64,000 nt of DNA. It comes from Oceanospirillum sp048270425. GTDB lineage: Bacteria > Pseudomonadota > Gammaproteobacteria > Pseudomonadales > Halomonadaceae. Position 1 is the first letter of the stretch. Each line of letters begins with the position of its first letter. The notes under the pieces were generated by a model. It searched no databases. It was not told where the DNA came from and saw nothing but the letters and a program-made list of their open reading frames with translations. Both the position numbers and the translations under genes were made by a program. Location of the stretch: NCBI GenBank assembly GCA_048270425.1, contig JBLWSY010000002.1:277708-341707 (forward strand). The letters are read 5' to 3'. Shown piece by piece: positions 8,103-16,706 of this stretch.

Positions 8103-8531
8103 CAAACTTTTTCCGATGCACAAAAAAATGAAAATTCCTGCGCTGACACGGTGAACCTTTGAACAGGGCTCGGGTCATAATGGCAAGATTACTTAGGGCA
8201 ACCGATGTTAGAGAAATTTCAGTCATCAGACAAACTTACGTTTGGTTTCATTGTCTTTGAAAGCGCTGTTAGGTTTGTTGGTCGGAGATTCAGAGTTGCT
8301 CAGATCGCTGGTTGTGTATGTATGCTGTTATTCCGTAACAAGCTGATTACACTGAAAGTTGGTCAGCGATGGTATCGCCATAAACCGGAATACCAGCACT
8401 GACTAAAGCCTGTTGGCGTAGCATAATAATTATCCGAAACGACAGGTAATAATGAGTCATAGTGTTCAGAAAGAAACACCTTATTTGCTTTGCGTTCCCG
8501 GTTTTGCCGTTGGACGCATTGAGGTTGAGAG
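8103..8531. other. 429-bp divergent intergenic region nadB / rpoE
   Basis: It holds the promoters for nadB (minus) and the rpoE operon (plus). One AlgU/RpoE-like promoter candidate is marked separately. A 65-codon open frame at 8205-8402 has AGGG seven bases before its ATG but no recognisable homology, and is not called as a gene. Nothing else clear is seen. Confidence 0.6.
8153..8180 (+). promoter_or_regulatory. Candidate RpoE/AlgU autoregulated promoter
   Basis: GAACCT (8153-8158), a 16-bp spacer, and TCATAA (8175-8180) resemble the extracytoplasmic sigma consensus GAACTT-N16/17-TCTGA (5 of 6 and 3 of 5 matches). Family knowledge says rpoE/algU is usually autoregulated. It lies about 350 bp upstream of rpoE, implying a long leader. 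Confidence 0.35.
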
Positions 8532-9122
8532 ATGACGAAGGAAACGGATCAGCAGCTTGTAGCGCGGGTTCAGGCGGGTGATAAGCGGGCATTTGACCTG
8601 CTGGTACGTAAGTATCAGCACAAGATTGCTGCGTTGGTCAGCCGTTATATCAAGGATTCTCATGAAGTGCTGGATGTGACCCAGGAAGCTTTTATCAAAG
8701 CATACCGGGCGATCGGCAACTTCCGTTCAGAGAGTGCTTTTTATACCTGGCTATACCGCATCGCTATCAACACTGCCAAGAACTATCTGGTATCCCGAGG
8801 CCGAAGGCCTCCCGGAACCGATATTGATTATGACGATGCCGAAGTGCTGAATAACGACGGCCGTCTGAACGATAACGCTTCACCGGACAAACGTCTGGAA
8901 CGGGATGAGCTGGAAGCAACGGTATACAAAGCGATAAACAACTTACCTGATGAGTTGCGTACCGCTATTACGCTACGGGAAATGGATGGCATGAGCTATG
9001 AAGATATTGCTCAGGTTATGCAGTGCCCGGTGGGGACAGTCCGCTCACGCATCTTTCGTGCCCGTGAGGCCGTGGATCGCGAAATTAAGCGGCTGTTTGA
9101 GCCTGAGCTGGCGGCTCAGTAA
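8532..9122 (+). CDS. rpoE: Extracytoplasmic-stress sigma factor RpoE (AlgU/sigma-E)
   Basis: A 196-residue ECF sigma factor. Region 2 (about residues 20-95) includes DLLVRKYQHKI and the FRSESAFYTWLYRIA stretch; region 4 (about 130-185) includes LPDELRTAITLREMDGMSYEDIA and the helix-turn-helix VGTVRSRIFRAREA. It directs RNA polymerase to envelope-stress genes. It heads rpoE-rseA-rseB-rseC followed by mucD, the same order as algU-mucABCD in Pseudomonas, and is expected to be held inactive by RseA until periplasmic stress. Confidence 0.96.
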   Translation: MTKETDQQLVARVQAGDKRAFDLLVRKYQHKIAALVSRYIKDSHEVLDVTQEAFIKAYRAIGNFRSESAFYTWLYRIAINTAKNYLVSRGRRPPGTDIDYDDAEVLNNDGRLNDNASPDKRLERDELEATVYKAINNLPDELRTAITLREMDGMSYEDIAQVMQCPVGTVRSRIFRAREAVDREIKRLFEPELAAQ

Positions 9123-9166
9123 TTTTTCACCCTGCAAGTCAGGGTAAGTAAGAACCGAGGTTAGCT

Positions 9167-9808
9167 ATGAGTGATAACATTCACCAGTCGCTTTCACATC
9201 TGATGGACAACGAGGCGGATGAGCTGGAGTTGCGCCGTATTTTAAAAGCCTGTGATGAGCAGGGTGGCGAACACTTGGCTGAAACCTGGCATCGATATCA
9301 TCTGGTACGCAGTGTGCTCCATAAAGAGTTCGAGCAGGAGCAGTTGGTGGATATCGCTGACCGCATCTCTGTCGCGCTGGAGCAGGAACCTGAGCCGGCC
9401 CGACGCAAGAAGTTGTTTGAGAACTGGCGTCTTCGGGCGACACAAATTTCAGATACCTGGATGGCTAAGGGTGCGATTGCTGCCTCTGTTGCGGCGGCAG
9501 TGGTTCTGCTGATGCCGAATCCTCAACAGGGGTTGCCGGTCGCACAGCAGGTTGCAACTCAGGAGGCTGGCTATCAGCAGACTCTGCCTGCCCGGGGGTT
9601 GCAGCAGAGCCCGATTGGTGTTCAGCGTGTCAGCGCTGGGGCGGAAGCATCCCAGGCTCCCTATCAGTTGGTTGACAATCAGAAGTTGCGTCAGGAGCGC
9701 CTGATTCGAGGCTATCTGATGCAGCATTCTGAATATGTGGCCACCAATGGTACTCACGGAATGATGCCGATTGTCCGCGTCTCAGGTTATCAGTCTGCGG
9801 GTCAATAA
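9167..9808 (+). CDS. rseA: Anti-sigma factor RseA (MucA)
   Basis: A 213-residue single-pass membrane protein. The N-terminal cytoplasmic domain (about 1-95) has the RseA pattern starting QSLSHLMDNEADELELRRIL that clasps RpoE. One membrane segment lies at about residues 101-117, followed by a Gln-rich periplasmic domain (118-213). In the family, DegS/AlgW and RseP proteolysis releases the sigma factor; those proteases are not in this window. It is 44 bases downstream of rpoE. The weakly conserved periplasmic half is normal for the family. Confidence 0.92.
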   Translation: MSDNIHQSLSHLMDNEADELELRRILKACDEQGGEHLAETWHRYHLVRSVLHKEFEQEQLVDIADRISVALEQEPEPARRKKLFENWRLRATQISDTWMAKGAIAASVAAAVVLLMPNPQQGLPVAQQVATQEAGYQQTLPARGLQQSPIGVQRVSAGAEASQAPYQLVDNQKLRQERLIRGYLMQHSEYVATNGTHGMMPIVRVSGYQSAGQ

Positions 9809-9875
9809 GCGTTCAGAGCCGGAGGCGGAAGTGTTACCGCAGCAGCCGTTATCCGGTTCAGACAGGTAGTGATTC

Positions 9876-10790
9876 ATGATCAGAAAATTTATACCCACAA
9901 TAAGCCTTCTGGGCGTACTGCTGGTCTCTCAGGTGGTCCGCGCAGCGGAAACTGCAGACCAGTGGTTACAGCGTTTCACCGATGCGATGCATAACTACGA
10001 ATACAGTGGTGTTCTTGTTTATTCCAGAGAAGGTCAGCTGGATGCTGTTGAGCTTAGCCATGATGTCAATGAGCAAGGTGAACACGGGCGTCTGAGTTAT
10101 CTGGATGGCCTGCCACGGGAATTCCTGCAGCAGGGTGATCGTATCACGCGCAAGATCTCCGGTGAGGTGGTTGCCAGTGATCGAATTCAGGGGCGTAATC
10201 CATCAGGTCGTTTTTCCGGCGGTCTTGAGCGGGTTAAGCAGTATTATCAATTGCAGCTGAAAGGTCAGGGGCGGGTTGTTGGTCGCCCTGCAGTAATTGT
10301 TGAGATTGTCCCCCGTGATAACCAGAGATTGGGCTACAGGCTTTGGCTGGATAAAGAATCGGCCCTGCTGTTGAAGTCTGTGACCTTAGATCCTTTGGCC
10401 CGTGAGCTGGAGACATTTCAGTTCACTTCGTTCTCCTTCACCGCGAAAGCAGAGCAATCTCCTGCCCAGAATTCAGAAGAGCCTCCTCTGAAGAGCGCTC
10501 AGGAGATATTGCCTTGGTTGCCGGATGGTTTTGAGCTCTTTATGCAAAAGCAGGCGGTTGTCGTTTCTGATAATCATCTGGCTAATATGTACTCATGGTC
10601 TGATGGTGTCAGTACTTTCTCTGTCTTTGTTGAGCCTCTGAGAGTTGATTCCCTGAAGGAAGGCCACCATCAATATGGCGCAACGGTGGTTGTGGTACGC
10701 AGTATTCATGAGCAGAACCAGGGACGTGTTATCACAGTTGTTGGTGAGATTCCTCTGCATACTGCTCAGAAGATCGCTGCCGCTTTCTGA
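9876..10790 (+). CDS. rseB: Periplasmic sigma-E regulator RseB (MucB)
   Basis: A 304-residue periplasmic protein with a signal peptide (about residues 1-23, ending VVRAAE). The MucB/RseB N-terminal domain (about 24-200, LolA-like fold) starts ADQWLQRFTDAMHNYEYSG, and the C-terminal domain (about 210-304) contains LPWLPDGFEL. It binds the periplasmic part of RseA and protects it from cleavage; lipoprotein/LPS signals release it. It is the third gene of the sigma-E operon. Length and domain order are standard. Confidence 0.93.
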   Translation: MIRKFIPTISLLGVLLVSQVVRAAETADQWLQRFTDAMHNYEYSGVLVYSREGQLDAVELSHDVNEQGEHGRLSYLDGLPREFLQQGDRITRKISGEVVASDRIQGRNPSGRFSGGLERVKQYYQLQLKGQGRVVGRPAVIVEIVPRDNQRLGYRLWLDKESALLLKSVTLDPLARELETFQFTSFSFTAKAEQSPAQNSEEPPLKSAQEILPWLPDGFELFMQKQAVVVSDNHLANMYSWSDGVSTFSVFVEPLRVDSLKEGHHQYGATVVVVRSIHEQNQGRVITVVGEIPLHTAQKIAAAF

Positions 10791-10891
10791 CAGCTCTGAA
10801 TTAGCCTGATAATGGATTCAGTCGTTTGTGGTCAAGGATGGATCGTTTAAGCTTAGTCGTGTTTCTTGTACGTCATTGAAAAGGTTCTGCC

Positions 10892-11356
10892 ATGCTGGAA
10901 GAGCAAGCGATAGTCGTTGAAGTGTCCTCAAATGAGGTCTGGGTTGAAACCTGTCGTCAGACCGCCTGTCAGAGTTGCTCGGCTAAAAGCAGTTGCGGTC
11001 ATTCGCTGTTGAGTAAAATCAGTAGTGGTAAAACACAACGATTACAGGTGAATACCGACAAAGAGCTTCAGGTTGGCGATCAGGTGGTTCTCGGCTTAGG
11101 TGAAGGCGCTTTTTTAAGAGGGTCGGCCTTGGTTTATCTGTTTCCTCTGCTGGCGCTTATTGTTGGTGCTCTGGCCGGTGAATCTTTATTTGGTCAGGAT
11201 TCCCTGATGAGTTTTATTCTGGCCGGAGCCGGGCTCCTGGCTGGTTTTGGATATGTGCGCTGGTATAGCTGGCGTCACCGGCAGGATGCCCAGTATCAGC
11301 CCGTGGTACTGCGTAAGTTACCGCACACGGGCGATATACCCTTGATTAATCAATAG
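10892..11356 (+). CDS. rseC: RseC/MucC family membrane regulator
   Basis: A 154-residue protein with an N-terminal cysteine-rich domain (Cys21, Cys26, Cys29, Cys35) and two membrane segments at about residues 75-95 and 101-121. This is the RseC/MucC signature; the cysteines may carry an Fe-S cluster or another redox site. Its role in sigma-E signalling is minor and poorly understood, and it is also linked to electron transport (RsxC/Rnf) in some bacteria. Fourth gene of the operon, complete. Confidence 0.9.
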   Translation: MLEEQAIVVEVSSNEVWVETCRQTACQSCSAKSSCGHSLLSKISSGKTQRLQVNTDKELQVGDQVVLGLGEGAFLRGSALVYLFPLLALIVGALAGESLFGQDSLMSFILAGAGLLAGFGYVRWYSWRHRQDAQYQPVVLRKLPHTGDIPLINQ

Positions 11357-11545
11357 ACCCACTCTATCTAGAAAGTTAACGCTGAGGCGAAACGCCCCTT
11401 GTTAATGGTTAATACCTTGTCTTAATTATCTGTTGGCTGTGTATGTGGATAGTTGAGGTGCTCTGGCAGGCAATCGGTTTTGGTTACCTGTGATGGGCAA
11501 GCCGATATTATCCTCATATTCAGACACTTCGTTCAGGAGAGTTTG

Positions 11546-12931
11546 ATGAAAAATATGGGCAAAGTTCTTGTATCGCTAACCTGGGTGCTGGGCTGGCTCC
11601 TGTTTGCCGGCAAAGTTCAGGCTTATAACCTGCCTGACTTTACTGAGCTGGTGGAGGATGCGGCTCCGGCGGTGGTAAATATCAGCACGATAAAGACCCG
11701 CTCTGATAATCACCCGCCTATTGCCGGTATGGATCAGGAGGATCTTCCTGAAATCTTCCGGCACTTCTTTGGTCGTCGTGGCTCACCCCAGGAGCAACCT
11801 CAGCAGTCGCTGGGCTCCGGTTTTATTATCTCCGATGATGGCTATATTCTGACTAACAATCATGTGGTTGAGGGTGCCGATCAGATTCTTGTCCGGCTTT
11901 CGGACCGCCGTGAAATGGAAGCAACCGTGATCGGTCTGGATAAGCGAACCGATCTTGCTCTTCTGAAAATCGATGGCTCATCACTGCCCGTTGTTGAGCT
12001 GGGAGATTCCTCCAGACTTAAGGCGGGTGAGTGGGTGCTGGCGATTGGTTCTCCATTCGGTTTTGATCACTCTGTGACGGCAGGTATTGTCAGTGCGGTA
12101 AACCGCTCTCTGCCAAACGAAAACTATGTGCCTTTTATTCAGACTGATGTGGCGATTAATCCGGGCAATTCTGGTGGGCCCCTTTTCAATCTGGATGGTG
12201 AAGTGGTCGGGATTAACTCTCAGATCTACACCCGTTCCGGTGGCTTTATGGGGCTGTCCTTTGCAATCCCGATTGATGTTGCTATGAATGTTGCGGACCA
12301 GTTGAAAGATAAAGGCCGTGTCGCCCGTGGCTGGCTGGGTGTTGTCATTCAGGAGGTTAACCGTGATCTTGCGGAGTCCTTTGGCTTAAGAAAGCCGATG
12401 GGAGCCCTGGTTGTTCAGGTCGCGCCGGATGGCCCTGCCGGTAAAGGCGGTATTCAGGAAGGCGATATCATTCTCGAGTTTGAAGGCCAGGAGATCCGTC
12501 GCTCCGGTGAGCTACCGCCTTTAGTGGGACAGGTTCGTCCGGGAGATAAAGCCAAAGTACTTGTTTTGCGTGACGGTTCCCGTAAGCAGTTAAATATTAC
12601 GATTGAAGAGTTACCGGATCAGCGCGGTCAGCGCCGTACCCAACAGGAGCAGCCAGCAGACCGTTTGGGTCTTAAAGTTGCCGAGCTGAGTTCTGAAATG
12701 AAACAGCGCTGGAGTGTGGATGAGGGTGTTGTCATTGTGGATATCGAGCCGGGTAGTGCTTCGCGTTCCGGATTCCGGGAAGGTGATGTGATTACTATGA
12801 TGGGTAATCGGCAGATCAATGATCTCAGTGATTACCGAAAGGCAGTTGAGCTGCTGAAAAAAGGCCAGTCTGTCCCTGTTCGCGTTGTTCGCCAGGGTGA
12901 GCCCGCCTTTGTACCACTTAAGGTTGAATAA
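11546..12931 (+). CDS. mucD: Periplasmic serine protease/chaperone DegP-like MucD
   Basis: A 461-residue DegP/HtrA protein. The signal peptide covers about residues 1-26 (ending GKVQA). The catalytic triad is His106 (NNHVVEG), Asp136 (KRTDLAL) and Ser209 (NPGNSGGPL), followed by two PDZ domains (about 265-355 and 375-455). It degrades or refolds misfolded envelope proteins and in Pseudomonas dampens AlgU signalling. The start at ATG 11546 is preceded by CAGGAGAG; an upstream in-frame start at 11453 would precede the signal peptide with unconserved residues. A 189-base spacer separates it from rseC, so it may have its own promoter. Confidence 0.94.
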   Translation: MKNMGKVLVSLTWVLGWLLFAGKVQAYNLPDFTELVEDAAPAVVNISTIKTRSDNHPPIAGMDQEDLPEIFRHFFGRRGSPQEQPQQSLGSGFIISDDGYILTNNHVVEGADQILVRLSDRREMEATVIGLDKRTDLALLKIDGSSLPVVELGDSSRLKAGEWVLAIGSPFGFDHSVTAGIVSAVNRSLPNENYVPFIQTDVAINPGNSGGPLFNLDGEVVGINSQIYTRSGGFMGLSFAIPIDVAMNVADQLKDKGRVARGWLGVVIQEVNRDLAESFGLRKPMGALVVQVAPDGPAGKGGIQEGDIILEFEGQEIRRSGELPPLVGQVRPGDKAKVLVLRDGSRKQLNITIEELPDQRGQRRTQQEQPADRLGLKVAELSSEMKQRWSVDEGVVIVDIEPGSASRSGFREGDVITMMGNRQINDLSDYRKAVELLKKGQSVPVRVVRQGEPAFVPLKVE

Positions 12932-13312
12932 ACGACCGCATCTGCCGATTGTTAAAGCCGGGAGATTTGTATCTTCCGGCTTTAACGTTGCTGCAGATAT
13001 TCCTTATGCGGATCACGGATGACCAAGCCGTGTTATTTGGAAATCTGAACCGTCTCACCTTACTGGGCATGGCGTCTGCAAAGGGAATCATGTAGACTTC
13101 TGTGCTAATTTTTCCGGGGCTTTTACACGGATTCGGAGTTTATGGCCGTACAGACAGGCCGCGCCACTTGTTATACCTAATTTAGCCGACGCTGTGCTTT
13201 TGGTCGGTGATGTTATGAATTGAGCTGGTGTTAAGACCGAATCGAACAGCCCTGACTGAATAGAACCATTCATATTCGTCAGCAGATGACCTTTCTTTGG
13301 TGAAAATATACT
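12932..13312. other. 381-bp intergenic region mucD / lepA
   Basis: It contains the mucD hairpin (12951-12986) and, by position, the promoter for the long lepA-lepB-rnc-era-recO run. No convincing promoter or conserved RNA is identified. Short frames on either strand have no recognisable features. Confidence 0.6.
12951..12986 (+). terminator. Strong hairpin after mucD, no T run
   Basis: GTTAAAGCCGG (12951-12961) pairs perfectly with CCGGCTTTAAC (12976-12986), and AGAT/ATCT inside the loop can extend the stem. There is no T tract, so it may stabilise the mRNA end or act with Rho rather than be a classic intrinsic terminator. Confidence 0.55.
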
Positions 13313-15112
13313 GTGAGTCGCTTAAGTCACATCCGTAACTTCTCTATTATCGCCCATATCGATCATGGCAAATCCACTCTGGCAGACCGCTTTATTCAGA
13401 CCTGCGAAGGCCTGACCGAGCGTGAAATGGCTGCTCAGGTTCTGGACTCCATGGATATTGAGCGTGAGCGCGGTATTACTATTAAGGCGCAAAGTGTAAC
13501 TCTTAACTACACCGCCAAAGACGGTAATACCTACCAGCTGAACTTCATTGATACTCCCGGACACGTGGATTTTTCCTACGAAGTTTCCCGTTCTCTGGCG
13601 GCCTGTGAAGGTGCTCTGCTGGTCGTGGATGCGGCACAGGGTGTTGAAGCCCAATCGGTTGCTAACTGCTATACCGCTATTGAACAGGATCTGGAAGTGG
13701 TTCCGGTTCTGAACAAAATGGATCTGCCGCAGGCTGAGCCAGACCGTGTTGCGCAGGAAATTGAAGACATCATCGGTATCGATGCCACTGACGCTGTTCG
13801 TTGTAGTGCCAAATCCGGTCTGGGTATCGAAGATGTGCTGGAAGATCTGGTGGCTAAGATCCCGGCACCGGAAGGTGATCCGGATGGTGATCTGCAGGCG
13901 CTGATTATCGACTCCTGGTTTGATAACTATCTGGGCGTTGTATCCCTGATCCGTGTGGTTGAAGGTACGGTTCGCAAGGGCGACAAGATCATCATGAAAT
14001 CCACCGGTAAAGCCTGGGGTGTTGATGGTATCGGTATCTTCACACCGAAGCGTACTCCAACCGGTGAACTGAAGGCCGGTGAAGTAGGTTATCTGGTTGC
14101 CGGTATTAAAGATATTCACGGCGCGCCTGTGGGTGACACTATCACCTCTGCGAAAACCCCTGATGTGGCGATGCTGCCCGGTTTCCAGAAAGTAAAACCT
14201 CAGGTTTATGCGGGCCTGTTCCCGGTAAGCTCTGATGACTATGAAGACTTCCGTGATGCGCTGGAAAAACTGACTCTGAACGATGCCTCTCTCTTTTACG
14301 AGCCGGAAAACAGTGAAGCGTTAGGCTTTGGTTTCCGTTGTGGCTTCCTCGGTATGCTGCACATGGAGATCATTCAGGAGCGTCTGGAGCGTGAATACGA
14401 TCTGGATCTGATCACTACGGCACCAACGGTAATTTTTGAAGTGCTGTTGAAAAACGGTGATGTGATCACGGTTGATAGCCCTTCTAAGCTGCCGGACCCT
14501 GCCGGTATTGAAGAGATGCGTGAGCCGATCGCCCGCGTCAATATTCTGGTGCCTCAGGATATGTTGGGCGGCGTTATCTCCCTTTGTGTTGAAAAGCGTG
14601 GCGTGCAGATCGATATGCAGTTTATGGGTAAGCAGGTTCAGCTGGCTTACGATATCCCGATGAACGAAGTAGTTCTGGATTTCTTCGACCGTCTGAAATC
14701 GGTGAGCCGTGGTTTTGCCTCTCTGGACTACAGTTTTGATCGTTTCCAGGCTGCAGATCTGGCGCGTCTGGATATCCTGATCAATGGCGACAAAGTTGAT
14801 GCTCTTGCCTGTATCGTACACAAAGAGCATATCCGTAGCCGTGGTATGGCACTGACCGAGAAAATGAAAGAGATCATCCCTCGTCAGATGTTTGACGTGG
14901 CGATTCAGGCGGCGATGGGGAATCAGGTTGTTGCCCGTCAGACCGTAAAAGCGCTGCGTAAAAACGTAACCGCGAAGTGTTATGGTGGCGACGTCAGTCG
15001 TAAGAAGAAACTTCTGCAGAAGCAGAAAGAAGGTAAAAAACGGATGAAGCAGGTTGGTCGTGTGGAAATTCCGCAGGATGCCTTCCTGGCCGTTCTCAAA
15101 GTGGATAAATAA
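13313..15112 (+). CDS. lepA: Elongation factor 4 (LepA)
   Basis: A 599-residue translational GTPase, the usual length. G1 motif AHIDHGKS at about residues 14-21, switch II DTPGHVDF at about 80-87, NKMD at about 134-137, and the LepA-specific C-terminal domain ending in a lysine-rich KKLLQKQKEGKKRMK region. It acts on ribosomes to remodel stalled or back-translocated complexes and affects initiation. The start is GTG at 13313, with GGTGA nine bases upstream. It is followed 2 bases later by lepB, the standard lepA-lepB pair. Confidence 0.96.
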   Translation: MSRLSHIRNFSIIAHIDHGKSTLADRFIQTCEGLTEREMAAQVLDSMDIERERGITIKAQSVTLNYTAKDGNTYQLNFIDTPGHVDFSYEVSRSLAACEGALLVVDAAQGVEAQSVANCYTAIEQDLEVVPVLNKMDLPQAEPDRVAQEIEDIIGIDATDAVRCSAKSGLGIEDVLEDLVAKIPAPEGDPDGDLQALIIDSWFDNYLGVVSLIRVVEGTVRKGDKIIMKSTGKAWGVDGIGIFTPKRTPTGELKAGEVGYLVAGIKDIHGAPVGDTITSAKTPDVAMLPGFQKVKPQVYAGLFPVSSDDYEDFRDALEKLTLNDASLFYEPENSEALGFGFRCGFLGMLHMEIIQERLEREYDLDLITTAPTVIFEVLLKNGDVITVDSPSKLPDPAGIEEMREPIARVNILVPQDMLGGVISLCVEKRGVQIDMQFMGKQVQLAYDIPMNEVVLDFFDRLKSVSRGFASLDYSFDRFQAADLARLDILINGDKVDALACIVHKEHIRSRGMALTEKMKEIIPRQMFDVAIQAAMGNQVVARQTVKALRKNVTAKCYGGDVSRKKKLLQKQKEGKKRMKQVGRVEIPQDAFLAVLKVDK

Positions 15113-15114
15113 AT

Positions 15115-15930
15115 ATGGATTTTGATTTTGCATTAGTACTGGTGATTGCTGTCGCCATAACAGGTGTCGGTTATGCAGCTGACGTTTTCTTCTTTGCCAA
15201 GAAACGTAAACGTGCCGTCAGTGCTTTTCTGAATCAGCCTCAGCGCTCAGTAATGGATGCCGAGGTGATTAATCAGCTGGAAAAAGAGCCGTTGTGGGCA
15301 GAGTATTCGCGCTCTTTTTTTCCGGTATTGTTTCTTGTTCTGATTGTCCGTTCCTTCGTGGTTGAGCCGTTCCAGATTCCCAGTGGATCTATGCTGCCAA
15401 CCCTGAAAATCGGTGATTTTATTCTGGTGAACAAGTTCGCTTACGGCCTGCGCCTGCCGGTGAGTAACAACCGGATTGTAGAGATCGATGATCCGAAACG
15501 TGGCGATGTGATGGTCTTCCGCTATCCTGAGGATGACAAGGTGAATTACATCAAGCGGGTTATCGGCCTGCCCGGTGATCGCCTGCGTTACGAGAACAAG
15601 GTGCTCTACATCAACGGTGAGCCGGCGGCCCAACAGTTTGTTGCGGCGTTACCTGCCGGAAACCCGAACCGGAAGCTGCTGCGTGAATCTCTGGGCGATG
15701 TTGAACATGAGATCTATAACAGCCTGCAGCCGGGTCAGAATATGCGTGAAGTGGTTGTACCGGAAGGTAAGTACTTTGTCATGGGTGATAACCGCGATCA
15801 CAGTAATGACAGCCGCTACTGGGGCTTTGTCCCGGAAGACCATATCGTCGGTAAAGCCTTTGCAGTCTGGATGCACTGGGAAGGTTGGTCCAGTATGCCC
15901 AGCTTCTCCGATGTTCGGGTAATACAGTAA
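15115..15930 (+). CDS. lepB: Signal peptidase I
   Basis: A 271-residue inner-membrane protease with two N-terminal membrane segments (about residues 4-26 and 68-84) and a periplasmic catalytic domain. The catalytic Ser92 is in PSGSMLPTL and Lys147 in YIKRVIGLPGD; the box MGDNRDHSNDSRYWG is present near residue 225. It removes signal peptides from secreted proteins at the membrane surface. It is tightly linked to lepA (2-base gap), suggesting coupled translation. All family boxes are intact. Confidence 0.96.
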   Translation: MDFDFALVLVIAVAITGVGYAADVFFFAKKRKRAVSAFLNQPQRSVMDAEVINQLEKEPLWAEYSRSFFPVLFLVLIVRSFVVEPFQIPSGSMLPTLKIGDFILVNKFAYGLRLPVSNNRIVEIDDPKRGDVMVFRYPEDDKVNYIKRVIGLPGDRLRYENKVLYINGEPAAQQFVAALPAGNPNRKLLRESLGDVEHEIYNSLQPGQNMREVVVPEGKYFVMGDNRDHSNDSRYWGFVPEDHIVGKAFAVWMHWEGWSSMPSFSDVRVIQ

Positions 15931-15940
15931 TAATTTAACG

Positions 15941-15959
15941 ACCGGCCAACTGGGCCGGT
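15941..15959 (+). promoter_or_regulatory. GC-rich hairpin in the lepB-rnc spacer
   Basis: ACCGGCC (15941-15947) pairs with GGCCGGT (15953-15959) around a 5-base loop just before rnc. The downstream T content is scattered, so termination is doubtful. RNase III is known to cleave its own leader hairpin in E. coli, so a processing site is possible. Confidence 0.5.
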
Positions 15960-15971
15960 TTGCCTTTTCTG

Positions 15972-16706
15972 ATGACGGAAAAAGAACGAGTTAGAGTGAA
16001 AGCAAATCTGAACGAACTCAGTAAAAAACTGGGCTATACCTTTACCGATATTAACCAGCTCAAGCTGGCGCTGACCCACCGTAGTTTTGGCGGAAGTAAT
16101 AACGAGCGTCTTGAGTTTTTGGGTGATTCCATTGTTAATTTTGTCATCGCTGAAGCCTTATACCATCGCTTCACAGAGGCCCGGGAAGGGCAGCTGAGTC
16201 GCCTGCGTGCACGTCTGGTGAAAGGTCTGACACTGGCAGAAGTTGCCCGTGAATTTGATCTGGGTGATTATCTGCAGCTGGGCTCCGGTGAGCTGAAAAG
16301 CGGTGGTTATCGTCGTGATTCGATTCTGGCGGATGCGATGGAAGCGGTGATCGGTGCGATCTATATCGATGCCGGTATGGATGTGGTCCGTGAGCGTATT
16401 CTCGACTGGTATAAAGACCGCCTGACCAAACTGAACCTGAACGATACTCAGAAAGACCCTAAAACGTTGCTTCAGGAATTCCTGCAGTCCCGTCAGCAGA
16501 GTCTTCCTAAGTATGAGGTGATTTCGGTTGAAGGTGAGGCCCATGACCAGACCTTCACTGTCGAATGTCACGTTGTTTTGTTAAATGATAAAACCATAGG
16601 TGTTGGCAGCAGTCGCCGTAATGCAGAGCAACAGGCCGCCAAAAATGCCCTGACAGCACTGGAATCCAAGAAGCAAGCGTCTAAGAAATCGGACAGCAAA
16701 AAGTGA
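15972..16706 (+). CDS. rnc: Ribonuclease III
   Basis: A double-stranded-RNA endonuclease of up to 244 residues that processes rRNA and structured mRNAs. The signature NNERLEFLGDS lies near residues 37-47. The second acidic cluster is in the DAMEAVIGAIYID region, and a C-terminal dsRNA-binding domain (about 150-225) precedes a Lys/Ser-rich tail. The start is uncertain: ATG 15972 is used here, but no Shine-Dalgarno is visible, and GTG 15996 would give an N-terminus aligned with Pseudomonas RNase III. It overlaps era by 4 bases. A hairpin immediately upstream may be an autoregulatory target. Confidence 0.93.
   Translation: MTEKERVRVKANLNELSKKLGYTFTDINQLKLALTHRSFGGSNNERLEFLGDSIVNFVIAEALYHRFTEAREGQLSRLRARLVKGLTLAEVAREFDLGDYLQLGSGELKSGGYRRDSILADAMEAVIGAIYIDAGMDVVRERILDWYKDRLTKLNLNDTQKDPKTLLQEFLQSRQQSLPKYEVISVEGEAHDQTFTVECHVVLLNDKTIGVGSSRRNAEQQAAKNALTALESKKQASKKSDSKK

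Noticed and set aside
8205..8402. 65-codon frame upstream of rpoE
   Set aside because: Has a possible ribosome-binding site, but no homology or domain; kept only as a finding, not called as a gene.
13088..13273. 61-codon minus-strand frame between mucD and lepA
   Set aside because: No start signal, no recognisable sequence.
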